This document shows, piece after piece, positions 13,884-21,693 of a stretch of 64,000 bases of DNA (its first letter is position 1; every line of letters begins with the position of its first letter). This stretch comes from Lachnoclostridium sp. (GTDB lineage: Bacteria; Bacillota; Clostridia; Lachnospirales; Lachnospiraceae). The stretch lies in contig JAETRR010000010.1 in the NCBI GenBank assembly GCA_021770065.1, positions 1 to 64,000 on the forward strand, given 5' to 3'. The translations under genes were made by a program, and so were the position numbers. The notes beneath the pieces were generated by a model that searched no databases, had not been told where the DNA came from, and saw only the letters and a program-made list of their open reading frames with translations.

Positions 13884-14318
13884 GTGGATCTAGTACCAAT
13901 ATCTTTAAAAGAGGCAAATGCTTTTGTTGAGTTGCACCATAGACACCACAAGCCAGTAACAGGCCATAAATTTAGCGTAGCGGCAGCCGTGAACGGAGAA
14001 GTTGTCGGGGTTGCAATTGTTGGAAGGCCAGTAAGCAGATACCTTGACGACGGTTGGACACTTGAAGTAAATCGTCTTTGCACAGATGGCACAAAAAACG
14101 CGTGTAGTTTTTTGTATGCTGCCTGCTGGCGATGTGCTAAAAATATGGGCTATAAGAAGCTGATTACATATATTCTGGATACAGAAAATGGGGCAAGCTT
14201 AAAAGCAAGCGGATGGAAATGCATTGGGAAAGCTGGTGGAAAACGTTGGACAGGGGTACGAAGGCCGGAGGTTGATCTATATCCAGCACAAATGAAAATT
14301 AGGTTTGAAATAAGTTAG
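13884..14318 (+). CDS. XF1762-type GNAT-like protein
   Basis: 144 residues. ISLKEANAFVELHHRHHKPV, AAAVNGEVVGVAIVGRPVSR, LEVNRLCTDGTKNACSFLYA and YKKLITYILDTENGASLKAS fit a compact GNAT fold, resembling the XF1762 family and, more distantly, Mu Mom (DNA adenine carbamoylmethyl-type modification). The GTG at 13884 is eight bases after GGAGG. The earlier GTG overlaps that site. The substrate is unknown; nucleic acid is one possibility given its neighbours. Confidence 0.6.
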   Translation: MDLVPISLKEANAFVELHHRHHKPVTGHKFSVAAAVNGEVVGVAIVGRPVSRYLDDGWTLEVNRLCTDGTKNACSFLYAACWRCAKNMGYKKLITYILDTENGASLKASGWKCIGKAGGKRWTGVRRPEVDLYPAQMKIRFEIS

Positions 14319-14348
14319 GAGTTAGGTGAGCAAATGGAGGACAGTAGG

Positions 14349-14525
14349 ATGACAATTAAAAATGTAAAAAACAAAACTGTTAATATCACAGACAGCCAGA
14401 ATGTAACAATTAATTTAACCGATTGTAGTTGTGTTACGGTTAATCTGACTGACAGTAAAAAATTTACGGTGAATTTGACGGATAGTAAAGGCTACACAAT
14501 CAATACTATGGATGTTAAATCTTAG
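14349..14525 (+). CDS. Small protein of five 10-residue beta repeats
   Basis: MTIKNVKNKTVNITDSQNVT leads into repeats of the form xVTVNLTDSx (NVTINLTDCS, CVTVNLTDSK, KFTVNLTDSK, GYTINTMDVK). Such spacing would build a small beta-solenoid or hairpin stack. GGAGG eight bases before 14349 supports this start; the ORF-track ATG at 14334 is the alternative. Function is unknown. Confidence 0.6.
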   Translation: MTIKNVKNKTVNITDSQNVTINLTDCSCVTVNLTDSKKFTVNLTDSKGYTINTMDVKS

Positions 14526-14556
14526 GGTATAGGGGGATTGTGGAGGGAAAGGGAAT

Positions 14557-14964
14557 ATGGAAAGATTAACGATTCCAGGAGAAAATTTAGAAGATTTAGA
14601 CAGTAGAAAATTGCCAAAATATGGTGTTCTGTATTGGAAATTAAATAAATATGAGGACTTAGAGGAACAAGGGAAACTGCTGAAACTGCCTTGCGCGGTG
14701 GGGGATGATGTTTGGTATATTTCGGAAAGAGTAGAAAAGCAAGGGAGAAAAAAGGTTGAAATTTCGTTTGTTGACCATGGAGTTGTTGATAATATTACTC
14801 TTGGGCACATGATGATTCCTCAAATTACTGTGTGCAATGGCGAAAATGTATGGACAACATTTGACAGTGTGGAAGATTTCGGAAAGACCGTTTTCCCCAC
14901 CAGAGAAGAAGCCGAAGCCACATTGAAAGAATTGGAAGAAGGTAAGGGAAATGAGACTGATTGA
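14557..14964 (+). CDS. Hypothetical phage protein with conserved C-terminal motif
   Basis: 135 residues. KLPKYGVLYWKLNKYEDLEE and AVGDDVWYISERVEKQGRKK, then FGKTVFPTREEAEATLKELE, is a layout common in Clostridia prophage accessory regions (often described only as hypothetical). It is beta-rich in the middle. AGGGAAAGGGAAT lies before the ATG. It overlaps the next gene by 14 bases. Confidence 0.65.
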   Translation: MERLTIPGENLEDLDSRKLPKYGVLYWKLNKYEDLEEQGKLLKLPCAVGDDVWYISERVEKQGRKKVEISFVDHGVVDNITLGHMMIPQITVCNGENVWTTFDSVEDFGKTVFPTREEAEATLKELEEGKGNETD

Positions 14965-15211
14965 CGCAGATTGGTTGCAGGAAAAGTTTGCAAAAGAACC
15001 TATGGAAAACAGGACATATTTGAGGGCTAATGAAATTGTTGCTGAAGCGCCTACCGCCTATGACGTGGACAAGGTGGTGGAGCGGCTGGAGCGAGATAGC
15101 CAAAATATAGAGATTATATACCCAACAGACCAGGGGTATGACTATGAAGACGCTGTTGGAATTGACATCAATAAGGCAAAAGAAATCGTAAAATCCGGCG
15201 GTATTGAATGA
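14951..15211 (+). CDS. Hypothetical phage protein (86 aa)
   Basis: MRLIDADWLQEKFAKEPMEN and EAPTAYDVDKVVERLERDSQ form a motif frequent in small Clostridia phage proteins. The C-terminus is a short helix (INKAKEIVKSGGIE). AAGGTAAGGGA precedes the ATG. No activity is known. Confidence 0.65.
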   Translation: MRLIDADWLQEKFAKEPMENRTYLRANEIVAEAPTAYDVDKVVERLERDSQNIEIIYPTDQGYDYEDAVGIDINKAKEIVKSGGIE

Positions 15212-15259
15212 ATCGGTAAAAAAATAAACAGACAATCTTAAGAAAGGAGGCCGGAGCCG

Positions 15260-17116
15260 CTGGCCAGCGTAAAGGATATCCTGGCTCCTTTCGGAATTAT
15301 GATAAATGGGGAATTGATAGTGGACAACTTCGCTGGTGGCGGAGGTGCCAGCACCGGAATAGAAATGGCAACCGGATATAGTGTGGACATAGCCATCAAC
15401 CATGACCCGGAAGCCATCCGGATGCATAAAACCAACCATCCAGATACAAAGCATTATTGTGAGAGTGTCTGGGATATAGATCCTGTTGAGGTATGCGGCG
15501 GCCATCCCGTAGCCTTAGCATGGTTTTCGCCGGACTGCAAGCATTTTAGCAAGGCAAAGGGCGGAAAGCCCAAGGATAAGAATGTCCGGGGCCTTGCATG
15601 GGTGGCCTTACGGTGGGCGGCATTAGTTAGACCAAGGGTGATTATGCTGGAAAACGTGGAGGAATTTAAGACCTGGGGGCCGCTGAACAGGGCGCACAGG
15701 CCGATAAAGGCAAAACAGGGAGATACATACCGGAAGTTTATTCAGCAACTTAATGATCTGGGGTACGAGGTGCAGACACGGGAATTGGTGGCGGCTGACT
15801 ATGGAGCTCCCACTATGCGCAAGAGATTTTTCTTAATTGCCAGATGCGACGGAAAGCCGGTTATCTGGCCGAAACCGACACATGGCCCTAAGGACAGTGA
15901 AAAAGTCAATGCCGGCTTGTTAAAACCGTACATAGGTGCATATACCCAGATAGATTTTAGTAAGCCCTGTCCCAGTATCTTTGATAGCAGACAGGACATC
16001 TGGGAGAAATACGGCATCCGGGCTCAGAGACCTCTTGCCGAAAAGACCATGAAGCGGATTGCCAGAGGGCTGCAGAAATTTGTTTTGGAGAATCCGGAGC
16101 CTTTTCTGATTCAGATTAATCACGGTGGAGGGGATGACAGGCGGTTAAAGGACTTAAAGGAGCCTATGCCGACCATGACAGGCAAGAATGGTTTTGGAAT
16201 GGTCCAGCCATATATAACAATGATTGGCCAGACGGGATTTACACAGGACAGAAGTAAAGACATAAGAGAGCCGCTGACTACGATAGTCAGTAAAAATGAG
16301 CATTGTTTGATAGAGCCTATCCTGTCTCCATATATCATGTGCAACAATGCAAATAATGTCGGTGGAGACATTAAAGACGGACTTCCCACAATCACTACAG
16401 GAAACCGAAATTTTCTTATGGCTCCAATGCTAATCCAATATCATTCCGAAACAGCAAGTGGAGAGGTAAGAGGACAAAAACTGGAAGATCCGATTATGAC
16501 CGTGGACGGCTCAAACCGCTACGGCCTGGCGACAGCTTTTATCCAGAAATATTTTGATGGCGGTTATAAGGGATCCGGGGCAGATTTGGAAAGCCCCCTT
16601 CCAACAGTTACGGCAGTAGATCATAACAGTATCTGTGCGGCACATCTGATCCAGATGAATAATCATTGTTATGGCCGTGATATTGCAGAGCCCATTCCGT
16701 CCATAACAGCAGGAGGCGGTCACTTTGGAGAAGTTAGGGCTTTTCTGATTAAATACTACGGGCAGGGAACAGGGCAGGATGTAAGGGAGCCATTGGACAC
16801 GGTGCCAACACATGACAGATTCGGCCTTGTGACCATCCAGGGCATTGATTATGCCATAGTGGATATCGGCCTGCGGATGCTGGAGCCGAAGGAACTGTAT
16901 GGATGCCAGGGTTTCCCGGATGATTACATCATTGATCATGATTATGCCGGAAAATCGTATCCGAGAGCCGAACAGGTCAAGCGCTGCGGCAATGCTGTGT
17001 GTCCACCCATTCCGGCCGCTCTGGTAAGGGCGAACCTGCCAGAGCTGTGCGTGGCGAAGCGTACCGGAAACATCCGAATATCAGCCGAGGAATCGGGACA
17101 GTTAAAATTTGCATAA
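15260..17116 (+). CDS. Phage DNA (cytosine-5) methyltransferase with repeat-type TRD
   Basis: The core reads from ATG 15299 (605 residues). Motif I is DNFAGGGGASTGIE; motif IV is FSPDCKHFSKAKGG with catalytic Cys in SPDC rather than PPC. Motif VI is ENVEE, VIII is YGAPTMRKRFFLIAR and X is RCGNAVCPPIPAAL. Between VIII and IX lie seven ~35-residue repeats (xDIREPLPTITxxxxxGL). ATG 15299 has no ribosome site; CTG 15260 is in frame, nine bases after AAAGGAGG, and would add LASVKDILAPFGI. A likely role is protecting phage DNA from restriction. Confidence 0.88.
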   Translation: MASVKDILAPFGIMINGELIVDNFAGGGGASTGIEMATGYSVDIAINHDPEAIRMHKTNHPDTKHYCESVWDIDPVEVCGGHPVALAWFSPDCKHFSKAKGGKPKDKNVRGLAWVALRWAALVRPRVIMLENVEEFKTWGPLNRAHRPIKAKQGDTYRKFIQQLNDLGYEVQTRELVAADYGAPTMRKRFFLIARCDGKPVIWPKPTHGPKDSEKVNAGLLKPYIGAYTQIDFSKPCPSIFDSRQDIWEKYGIRAQRPLAEKTMKRIARGLQKFVLENPEPFLIQINHGGGDDRRLKDLKEPMPTMTGKNGFGMVQPYITMIGQTGFTQDRSKDIREPLTTIVSKNEHCLIEPILSPYIMCNNANNVGGDIKDGLPTITTGNRNFLMAPMLIQYHSETASGEVRGQKLEDPIMTVDGSNRYGLATAFIQKYFDGGYKGSGADLESPLPTVTAVDHNSICAAHLIQMNNHCYGRDIAEPIPSITAGGGHFGEVRAFLIKYYGQGTGQDVREPLDTVPTHDRFGLVTIQGIDYAIVDIGLRMLEPKELYGCQGFPDDYIIDHDYAGKSYPRAEQVKRCGNAVCPPIPAALVRANLPELCVAKRTGNIRISAEESGQLKFA

Positions 17117-17129
17117 GGGGAGGCCAGAC

Positions 17130-17333
17130 ATGAGCAGAGAAATATTACACAGAGCCAAACGTACGGACACCGGCGAATGGATAGAGGGCTATTACGTCAA
17201 GCTTAAGCTGACCGGAACGTCCTATATCCTCCCCGGTGATGCGGAAGTGGAGCCGTGTAAAAAGGGTGTGCTGCTATTTAAAAAGTATGAGGTAGACCCA
17301 GAGAGTTTGGAGCTATTGGAGAAAGAGGGGTAA
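17130..17333 (+). CDS. YopX-related short protein
   Basis: 67 residues. REILHRAKRTDTGEWIEGYY matches the start of YopX-type proteins (compare the next gene, REILFRAKHIH...RWVYGY), and the C-terminus LLFKKYEVDPESLELLEK keeps their end. The middle is shorter. GGGGAGGCCAGAC precedes the ATG at 17130. It is probably a reduced paralogue of its neighbour. Confidence 0.6.
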   Translation: MSREILHRAKRTDTGEWIEGYYVKLKLTGTSYILPGDAEVEPCKKGVLLFKKYEVDPESLELLEKEG

Positions 17334-17335
17334 GG

Positions 17336-17785
17336 ATGGAAAGAGAGATTTTATTTAGAGCAAAGCATATCCATGCGATACCAGAGCTTAAACATTTTGG
17401 CGGAAGATGGGTTTATGGGTATTTGAGTGATGAAAACCACATCAATTCACCGGAATTAGAGGGGGAATTTTTGGTAGACCCAAAAACCATCTGCCAGTAC
17501 ACCGGATTGACTGATAAGAACGGAGGGAAGATTTTTGAGGGGGATATCATTTCTTTTTCTCATAGCAGAATAAAGAAAGAGGAGGACGAACTGAGTTTTA
17601 TGCCGGAGTATGAAGAATACAATAGGAACTATGCGGTTGAGTTTGTTAATACATATTACACATACGGATTGAGGGCGAGAAATAAAACAATTCATTTTAA
17701 ATTATCGCAATCGACCATAAACACACACAACGCAAAAGTTATCGGTAATATTTTTGACAATCTGGAATTATTAAGGGGAGCATAG
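17336..17785 (+). CDS. YopX family phage protein
   Basis: 149 residues. MEREILFRAKHIHAIPELKH, GRWVYGYLSD, LVDPKTICQYTGLTDKNGGK, IFEGDIISF and AKVIGNIFDNLELL are the YopX signature. The function is unknown; many phages carry it. It starts two bases after the preceding stop (GGGGTAAGGATG). Confidence 0.8.
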   Translation: MEREILFRAKHIHAIPELKHFGGRWVYGYLSDENHINSPELEGEFLVDPKTICQYTGLTDKNGGKIFEGDIISFSHSRIKKEEDELSFMPEYEEYNRNYAVEFVNTYYTYGLRARNKTIHFKLSQSTINTHNAKVIGNIFDNLELLRGA

Positions 17786-17839
17786 TCTCCCCAATATTTG
17801 AAACTTTGAAAGAACATACATTCTAAACGAGGTGATATA

Positions 17840-18139
17840 TTGAGAACACGCCAAAAGAGCTATAGAGATTACGGGATAGGAGAGGAAGAAAAGAAAAAGG
17901 TATTTCAATTCTGTCAGAATCCCTCCGAATCAGACAGAAAAATAATCATGGACGCCATTGAGCATGTCAACCCCCAGATAGCGGAACACTTATACATATC
18001 CCTCACAGAGAGAAAGTCTTATCAAGAAATGTTTAAGAAATCTTACATCCCCATACCGGAAAAGGATTTCTACGGGTATCGGCGTAAGGCCATGTGGGCC
18101 ATATATGACATGATGCGGCTGTGTGGCATGGTGAAATGA
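17840..18139 (+). CDS. ArpU/RinA-like late transcription regulator (candidate)
   Basis: 99 residues. YRDYGIGEEEKKKVFQFCQN, ERKSYQEMFKKSYIPIPEKD and FYGYRRKAMWAIYDMMRLCG are helical with a sigma-region-4-like end. Its position, last gene before the terminase, is where ArpU/RinA-type late activators lie. The 45-bp element after it recurs before the capsid operon, a reasonable target. AACGAGGTGATAT precedes the TTG start. Confidence 0.6.
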   Translation: MRTRQKSYRDYGIGEEEKKKVFQFCQNPSESDRKIIMDAIEHVNPQIAEHLYISLTERKSYQEMFKKSYIPIPEKDFYGYRRKAMWAIYDMMRLCGMVK

Positions 18140-18178
18140 GACCAGAGATTTTTGTGTTGGGGATGATAAAATATAGAT
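18134..18178 (+). promoter_or_regulatory. Late promoter element, copy 1 (before terminase)
   Basis: AAATGAGACCAGAGATTTTT, nine variable bases, then ATGATAAAAT and GAT. The same arrangement with identical spacing is found at 29133-29177. TGATAAAAT is an extended -10 (TGnTAAAAT) with no -35 consensus, so the AGACCAGA block may bind an activator. Confidence 0.6.
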
Positions 18179-18235
18179 AGGAAAAAGCATTTTGTTATAC
18201 ATACTACGGGGTGAATATTATATGTCGGTGATGGG

Positions 18236-19786
18236 ATGGCAAACGAGAAAAATTTAATACCAAATTCTGAGCGAACTCCGAATGAACTCCGAGAAATTAC
18301 AAAAAAAGGAGGGATTGCATCGGGCCAAAGTCGCCGCCAGAAAAAGAGCATGAAGCAACTCGCAAAAGCCATAGCAGATACCCCGGCAAACGCCAGCAGT
18401 AAAAAGAAATTGTCCCGTATGGGAATAGATGAAGAAGATGCCACAAACAACGCCCGTATTGTTGCCGCTGTTTTTGATAAGGCCGTAAAAGGAAATATGA
18501 TGGCTGTGGAAAAGTGGGAGGAGCTCACAGAATCCATAACCTCAGATGAAAAGCCTTATGAGTTGCCAGCAAGGGTAATTGGTAAAGCGTTTGTAGACAT
18601 TAATCGAGAGATAAAACCCAATATTGAGTATGTATTTGAGGGCGGCCGTGGTGGGTTGAAATCTTCTTTTATCTCTTTAAAAATCATTGAGATAATGAAG
18701 AACAACCCGACAATGCACGCTTGCATTACCCGGCAGGTGGCCGGTACGCTGAAAGATTCTGTATACGCTCAAATGCGGTGGGCGATCAACGAACTGGGGT
18801 TATCGGATGAATTTGAGTGTAAGGTCAGCCCTCTTGAGATCAAATATAAAAAGACAGGTCAGATTATATATTTCCGGGGTCTGGATGATGAAACGAAGCT
18901 TAAATCCATTAAGCCACCTTTTGGCTATATCGGAATCCTCTGGAAAGAGGAAAAGGACCAGATGAAAGGGGATGCGCAGGAGCGTTCTGTTAATCAATCG
19001 GTGCTACGTGGCGGTAATGAATCCTATGATTTTTCATCTTACAATCCCCCAAAGAGCAAAAGCAACTGGGTAAATAAAATCAAGCTGCAGCCGAATCCCA
19101 GGCGTGTGATACATCATTCACACTACAAGGACGCTCCACCGAAATGGTTAGGCGAAAAGTTTATTAACGATGCCGAACATCTAAAAGAAGTAAATCCGGA
19201 AGCCTATGAGCATGAGTATGACGGAGTAGCGAACGGCGATGGAGGGAATGTCTTTGAATATCTGAAACTGCGTACAATTACTGATGAAGAAATCAGCCAC
19301 ATGGACAGAATATATCAAGGTGTGGACTGGGGTTGGTATCCGGATGCATACGCTTTTATCCGGGCATATTATGACAGCACGAACGAAATTATATATTTGA
19401 TAGATGAAAACTACGTGCATAAGACCAGCAACGAGTTGACAGCGGAATGGATAAAGGAACATGGATATGATGATTATGTTATTACATGTGACAGCAACGA
19501 AAACAAGTCTGTTACCGATTATTGCGACAGAGGCCTAAAAGCCAGAGCTGCAATAAAAGGACCCGGAAGCGTAGAATATGGTTTTAAATGGCTGCAACGG
19601 AGAACGATTGTCATAGACCAGAACCGCACGCCAAACGCTTACGAAGAATTTACTCAATATGAGTATGACAGAGACAAAGATGGGAATGTGATAAGCGGAT
19701 ACCCAGAGGGGCAAGACGATCATACAATAGCAGCTTTAAGATATGCGTTTGAATCGTTATTTAACAGGAGGGGAAATAGCGCATGA
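18236..19786 (+). CDS. terL: Terminase: TerS-like domain fused to large subunit
   Basis: 516 residues. Residues ~1-100 (NSERTPNELREITKKGGIAS, GQSRRQKKSMKQLAKAI, RMGIDEEDATNN) look like the stand-alone TerS-position protein of Firmicutes phages. From ~110 it is a PBSX-type large subunit: Walker A GGRGGLKSS, Walker B region IGILWKEEKDQM, and RNase H-like nuclease VDWGWYPDAYAF, ITCDSNENKS, DDHTIAALRYAFE. It packages DNA into proheads. No separate small subunit is seen. The start is the ATG after GTGATGGG. Confidence 0.85.
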   Translation: MANEKNLIPNSERTPNELREITKKGGIASGQSRRQKKSMKQLAKAIADTPANASSKKKLSRMGIDEEDATNNARIVAAVFDKAVKGNMMAVEKWEELTESITSDEKPYELPARVIGKAFVDINREIKPNIEYVFEGGRGGLKSSFISLKIIEIMKNNPTMHACITRQVAGTLKDSVYAQMRWAINELGLSDEFECKVSPLEIKYKKTGQIIYFRGLDDETKLKSIKPPFGYIGILWKEEKDQMKGDAQERSVNQSVLRGGNESYDFSSYNPPKSKSNWVNKIKLQPNPRRVIHHSHYKDAPPKWLGEKFINDAEHLKEVNPEAYEHEYDGVANGDGGNVFEYLKLRTITDEEISHMDRIYQGVDWGWYPDAYAFIRAYYDSTNEIIYLIDENYVHKTSNELTAEWIKEHGYDDYVITCDSNENKSVTDYCDRGLKARAAIKGPGSVEYGFKWLQRRTIVIDQNRTPNAYEEFTQYEYDRDKDGNVISGYPEGQDDHTIAALRYAFESLFNRRGNSA

Positions 19787-19887
19787 TGAAATTATATTTT
19801 TCATTAAAGGTATTTGGAACAATATTCGGGCTTGTAGTCATGTGGATCGGAATTATATTGATGATATGGAATTTAAGGAAAAAGTGA
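19783..19887 (+). CDS. Small membrane peptide (34 aa) between terminase and portal
   Basis: ATGATG overlaps the terminase stop. MMKLYFSLKVFGTIFGLVVM followed by WIGIILMIWNLRKK is one hydrophobic helix with a basic end. CAGGAGGGGAAATAGC is a strong ribosome site. The function is unknown. Confidence 0.6.
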   Translation: MMKLYFSLKVFGTIFGLVVMWIGIILMIWNLRKK

Positions 19888-19891
19888 TTAA

Positions 19892-21334
19892 ATGGGACTT
19901 ATATCAACAGCAAAAAGGTGGATAGGGATGATATTTAAAAAACAGGCACAGGAAGATTTTAAAATTGAGCCGGTATCCTCCCCAGAAATGGACGCACTAA
20001 TTGATCGGTGCGGAAGAATATACCGGGGACAGCCAGACTGGGTGATGGACCCGGACGATCACATAAAGACAATTAACTTTGCAAAGTCAATCTGTTCTGA
20101 GACTGCGAGACTGACCGTACTTGCAATCGGTATTAAAATATCTGGCAGTGCAAGGGCTACCTGGATGCAGAAACAGGTGGATAAAGTGTATTTTAATATA
20201 CGTAAATGGGTAGAGTATGGCTGTGCTTATGGTACGGTTATCATAAAGCCTAACGGTAACAGCTTCGACGTATTCACCCCTGCAGAGTTTATAATTGTTG
20301 ATTATGATAATTTGGGTATCAACGGGATAATATTTAAGGATTCGTACACGGATAATGGCAAATATTATACACGCCTGGAATACCACAGATTCGAGGAACG
20401 CAAGGATGAAAACGGCAATGTAATTCGCCCATACATAATCACCAACAAAGCCTATGTCTCTAAATCCTCGCAGAGCATAGGAGACCCCATTTCCCTCTCT
20501 ATGACGAAGTGGGCTGACCTATTAGAAGATACCGGGGAGATATTAAAAGCCAATGGAGAAAGCCTTGACGGCCCTATGTTCGGTATATTCTGCACACCGG
20601 AGGCAAACAACATTGACATCAACACTCCGCTGGGACTTCCTATCTTTTCGGGAGCTATAGAGGAATTTTTGGATCTGGATGTGGCGTATAGCAGAAACTC
20701 CGGAGAGATATTTGACAGTGAAAGAATCGTGTTGGCTGATGATCGGTTGATGTATGAGAGTGGTACACCGGTAAAGAAGCTTGCGAACGGCGTCAAGAAT
20801 ACAGTTGTTAAGATTGCCCGGTATGTCAAGAACGTGTTTGGAAGCGGACCGGAGGACTTTTACCAGGAAATCAATCCGACTTTAAATACGGAGGAACGAA
20901 TAAAGGGGATAAACTTCTATCTTTCTCAAATCGGTTATAAGTGCGGATACTCAAATGGGTATTTTGTATTTGACGAAAAAACCGGAATGGTCACGGCAAC
21001 ACAGGTTGAATCAGACGACCGCCGTACAATACAGTTGATTAAGGATATCCGGGACAAGTTGGAATCATGCTTTGATGATGCATTGTATGCACTGTCCGTA
21101 TATGCAGACCTTTATAACTTATCCCCAGCAGGCCCTTACGAGGTTGTGTACGACTTTGGAGATATTACATATAACCGGGAAGAAGACCGGATGCGGTGGT
21201 GGAATTATGTGGTGCAGGGCAAGGTTCCGGCGTGGCAATACTTTGTGAAATTCGAGGGCATGACGGAAGATGATGCAAAAGCTATGGTGGAAGAAGCGGA
21301 GCCGAAAGAAGAAAAGTTTTTCGAGGAGGAATAA
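19892..21334 (+). CDS. Portal protein (SPP1 gp6-like)
   Basis: 480 residues. DHIKTINFAKSICSETARLT, WVEYGCAYGTVIIKPNGNSF and the C-terminal AWQYFVKFEGMTEDDAKAMV match phage portals. Dodecameric portal forms the DNA gate of the capsid and docks the terminase. It is directly downstream of terL, as expected. Starts MGLISTAKRWIG after AAGGAAAAAGTG. Confidence 0.85.
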   Translation: MGLISTAKRWIGMIFKKQAQEDFKIEPVSSPEMDALIDRCGRIYRGQPDWVMDPDDHIKTINFAKSICSETARLTVLAIGIKISGSARATWMQKQVDKVYFNIRKWVEYGCAYGTVIIKPNGNSFDVFTPAEFIIVDYDNLGINGIIFKDSYTDNGKYYTRLEYHRFEERKDENGNVIRPYIITNKAYVSKSSQSIGDPISLSMTKWADLLEDTGEILKANGESLDGPMFGIFCTPEANNIDINTPLGLPIFSGAIEEFLDLDVAYSRNSGEIFDSERIVLADDRLMYESGTPVKKLANGVKNTVVKIARYVKNVFGSGPEDFYQEINPTLNTEERIKGINFYLSQIGYKCGYSNGYFVFDEKTGMVTATQVESDDRRTIQLIKDIRDKLESCFDDALYALSVYADLYNLSPAGPYEVVYDFGDITYNREEDRMRWWNYVVQGKVPAWQYFVKFEGMTEDDAKAMVEEAEPKEEKFFEEE

Positions 21335-21336
21335 GG

Positions 21337-21693
21337 GTGGTAATTAGTTTTGAGAAAAAAGACAGAAAAATAATTGAATCTAAAGGAATTACAATTATTG
21401 AATTTAAGCGCATACTTTACAACACAGAAAAAACTATAGAGGACACTCGGCAAGTGTTGAAAGAAATTACAGACAAAATAACAAAAGCATGGAATGTATT
21501 TGTTGAAAATTTCCTTGAAGCTGTGGACAACGTAAAGCTGATGATTAATCAGATAAGAGAAGCATATCACTACCCAACCTCACGAAGATACCGCATTGTT
21601 AAGATATTCGGCAAATACACAGGTACAGATATTCGATTTAATTGGAGAATGACCTTTAAAATCAAAAGATGGATCGCAAGGAGCTGTTGCTAA
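21337..21693 (+). CDS. Hypothetical phage protein (118 aa)
   Basis: GTG start after GAGGAGGAATAAGG. MVISFEKKDRKIIESKGITI then mostly helix (TRQVLKEITDKITKAWNVFV) and a basic C-terminus. It lies between portal and minor capsid protein and overlaps the latter by one base (TAATG). The role is unknown. Confidence 0.6.
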   Translation: MVISFEKKDRKIIESKGITIIEFKRILYNTEKTIEDTRQVLKEITDKITKAWNVFVENFLEAVDNVKLMINQIREAYHYPTSRRYRIVKIFGKYTGTDIRFNWRMTFKIKRWIARSCC

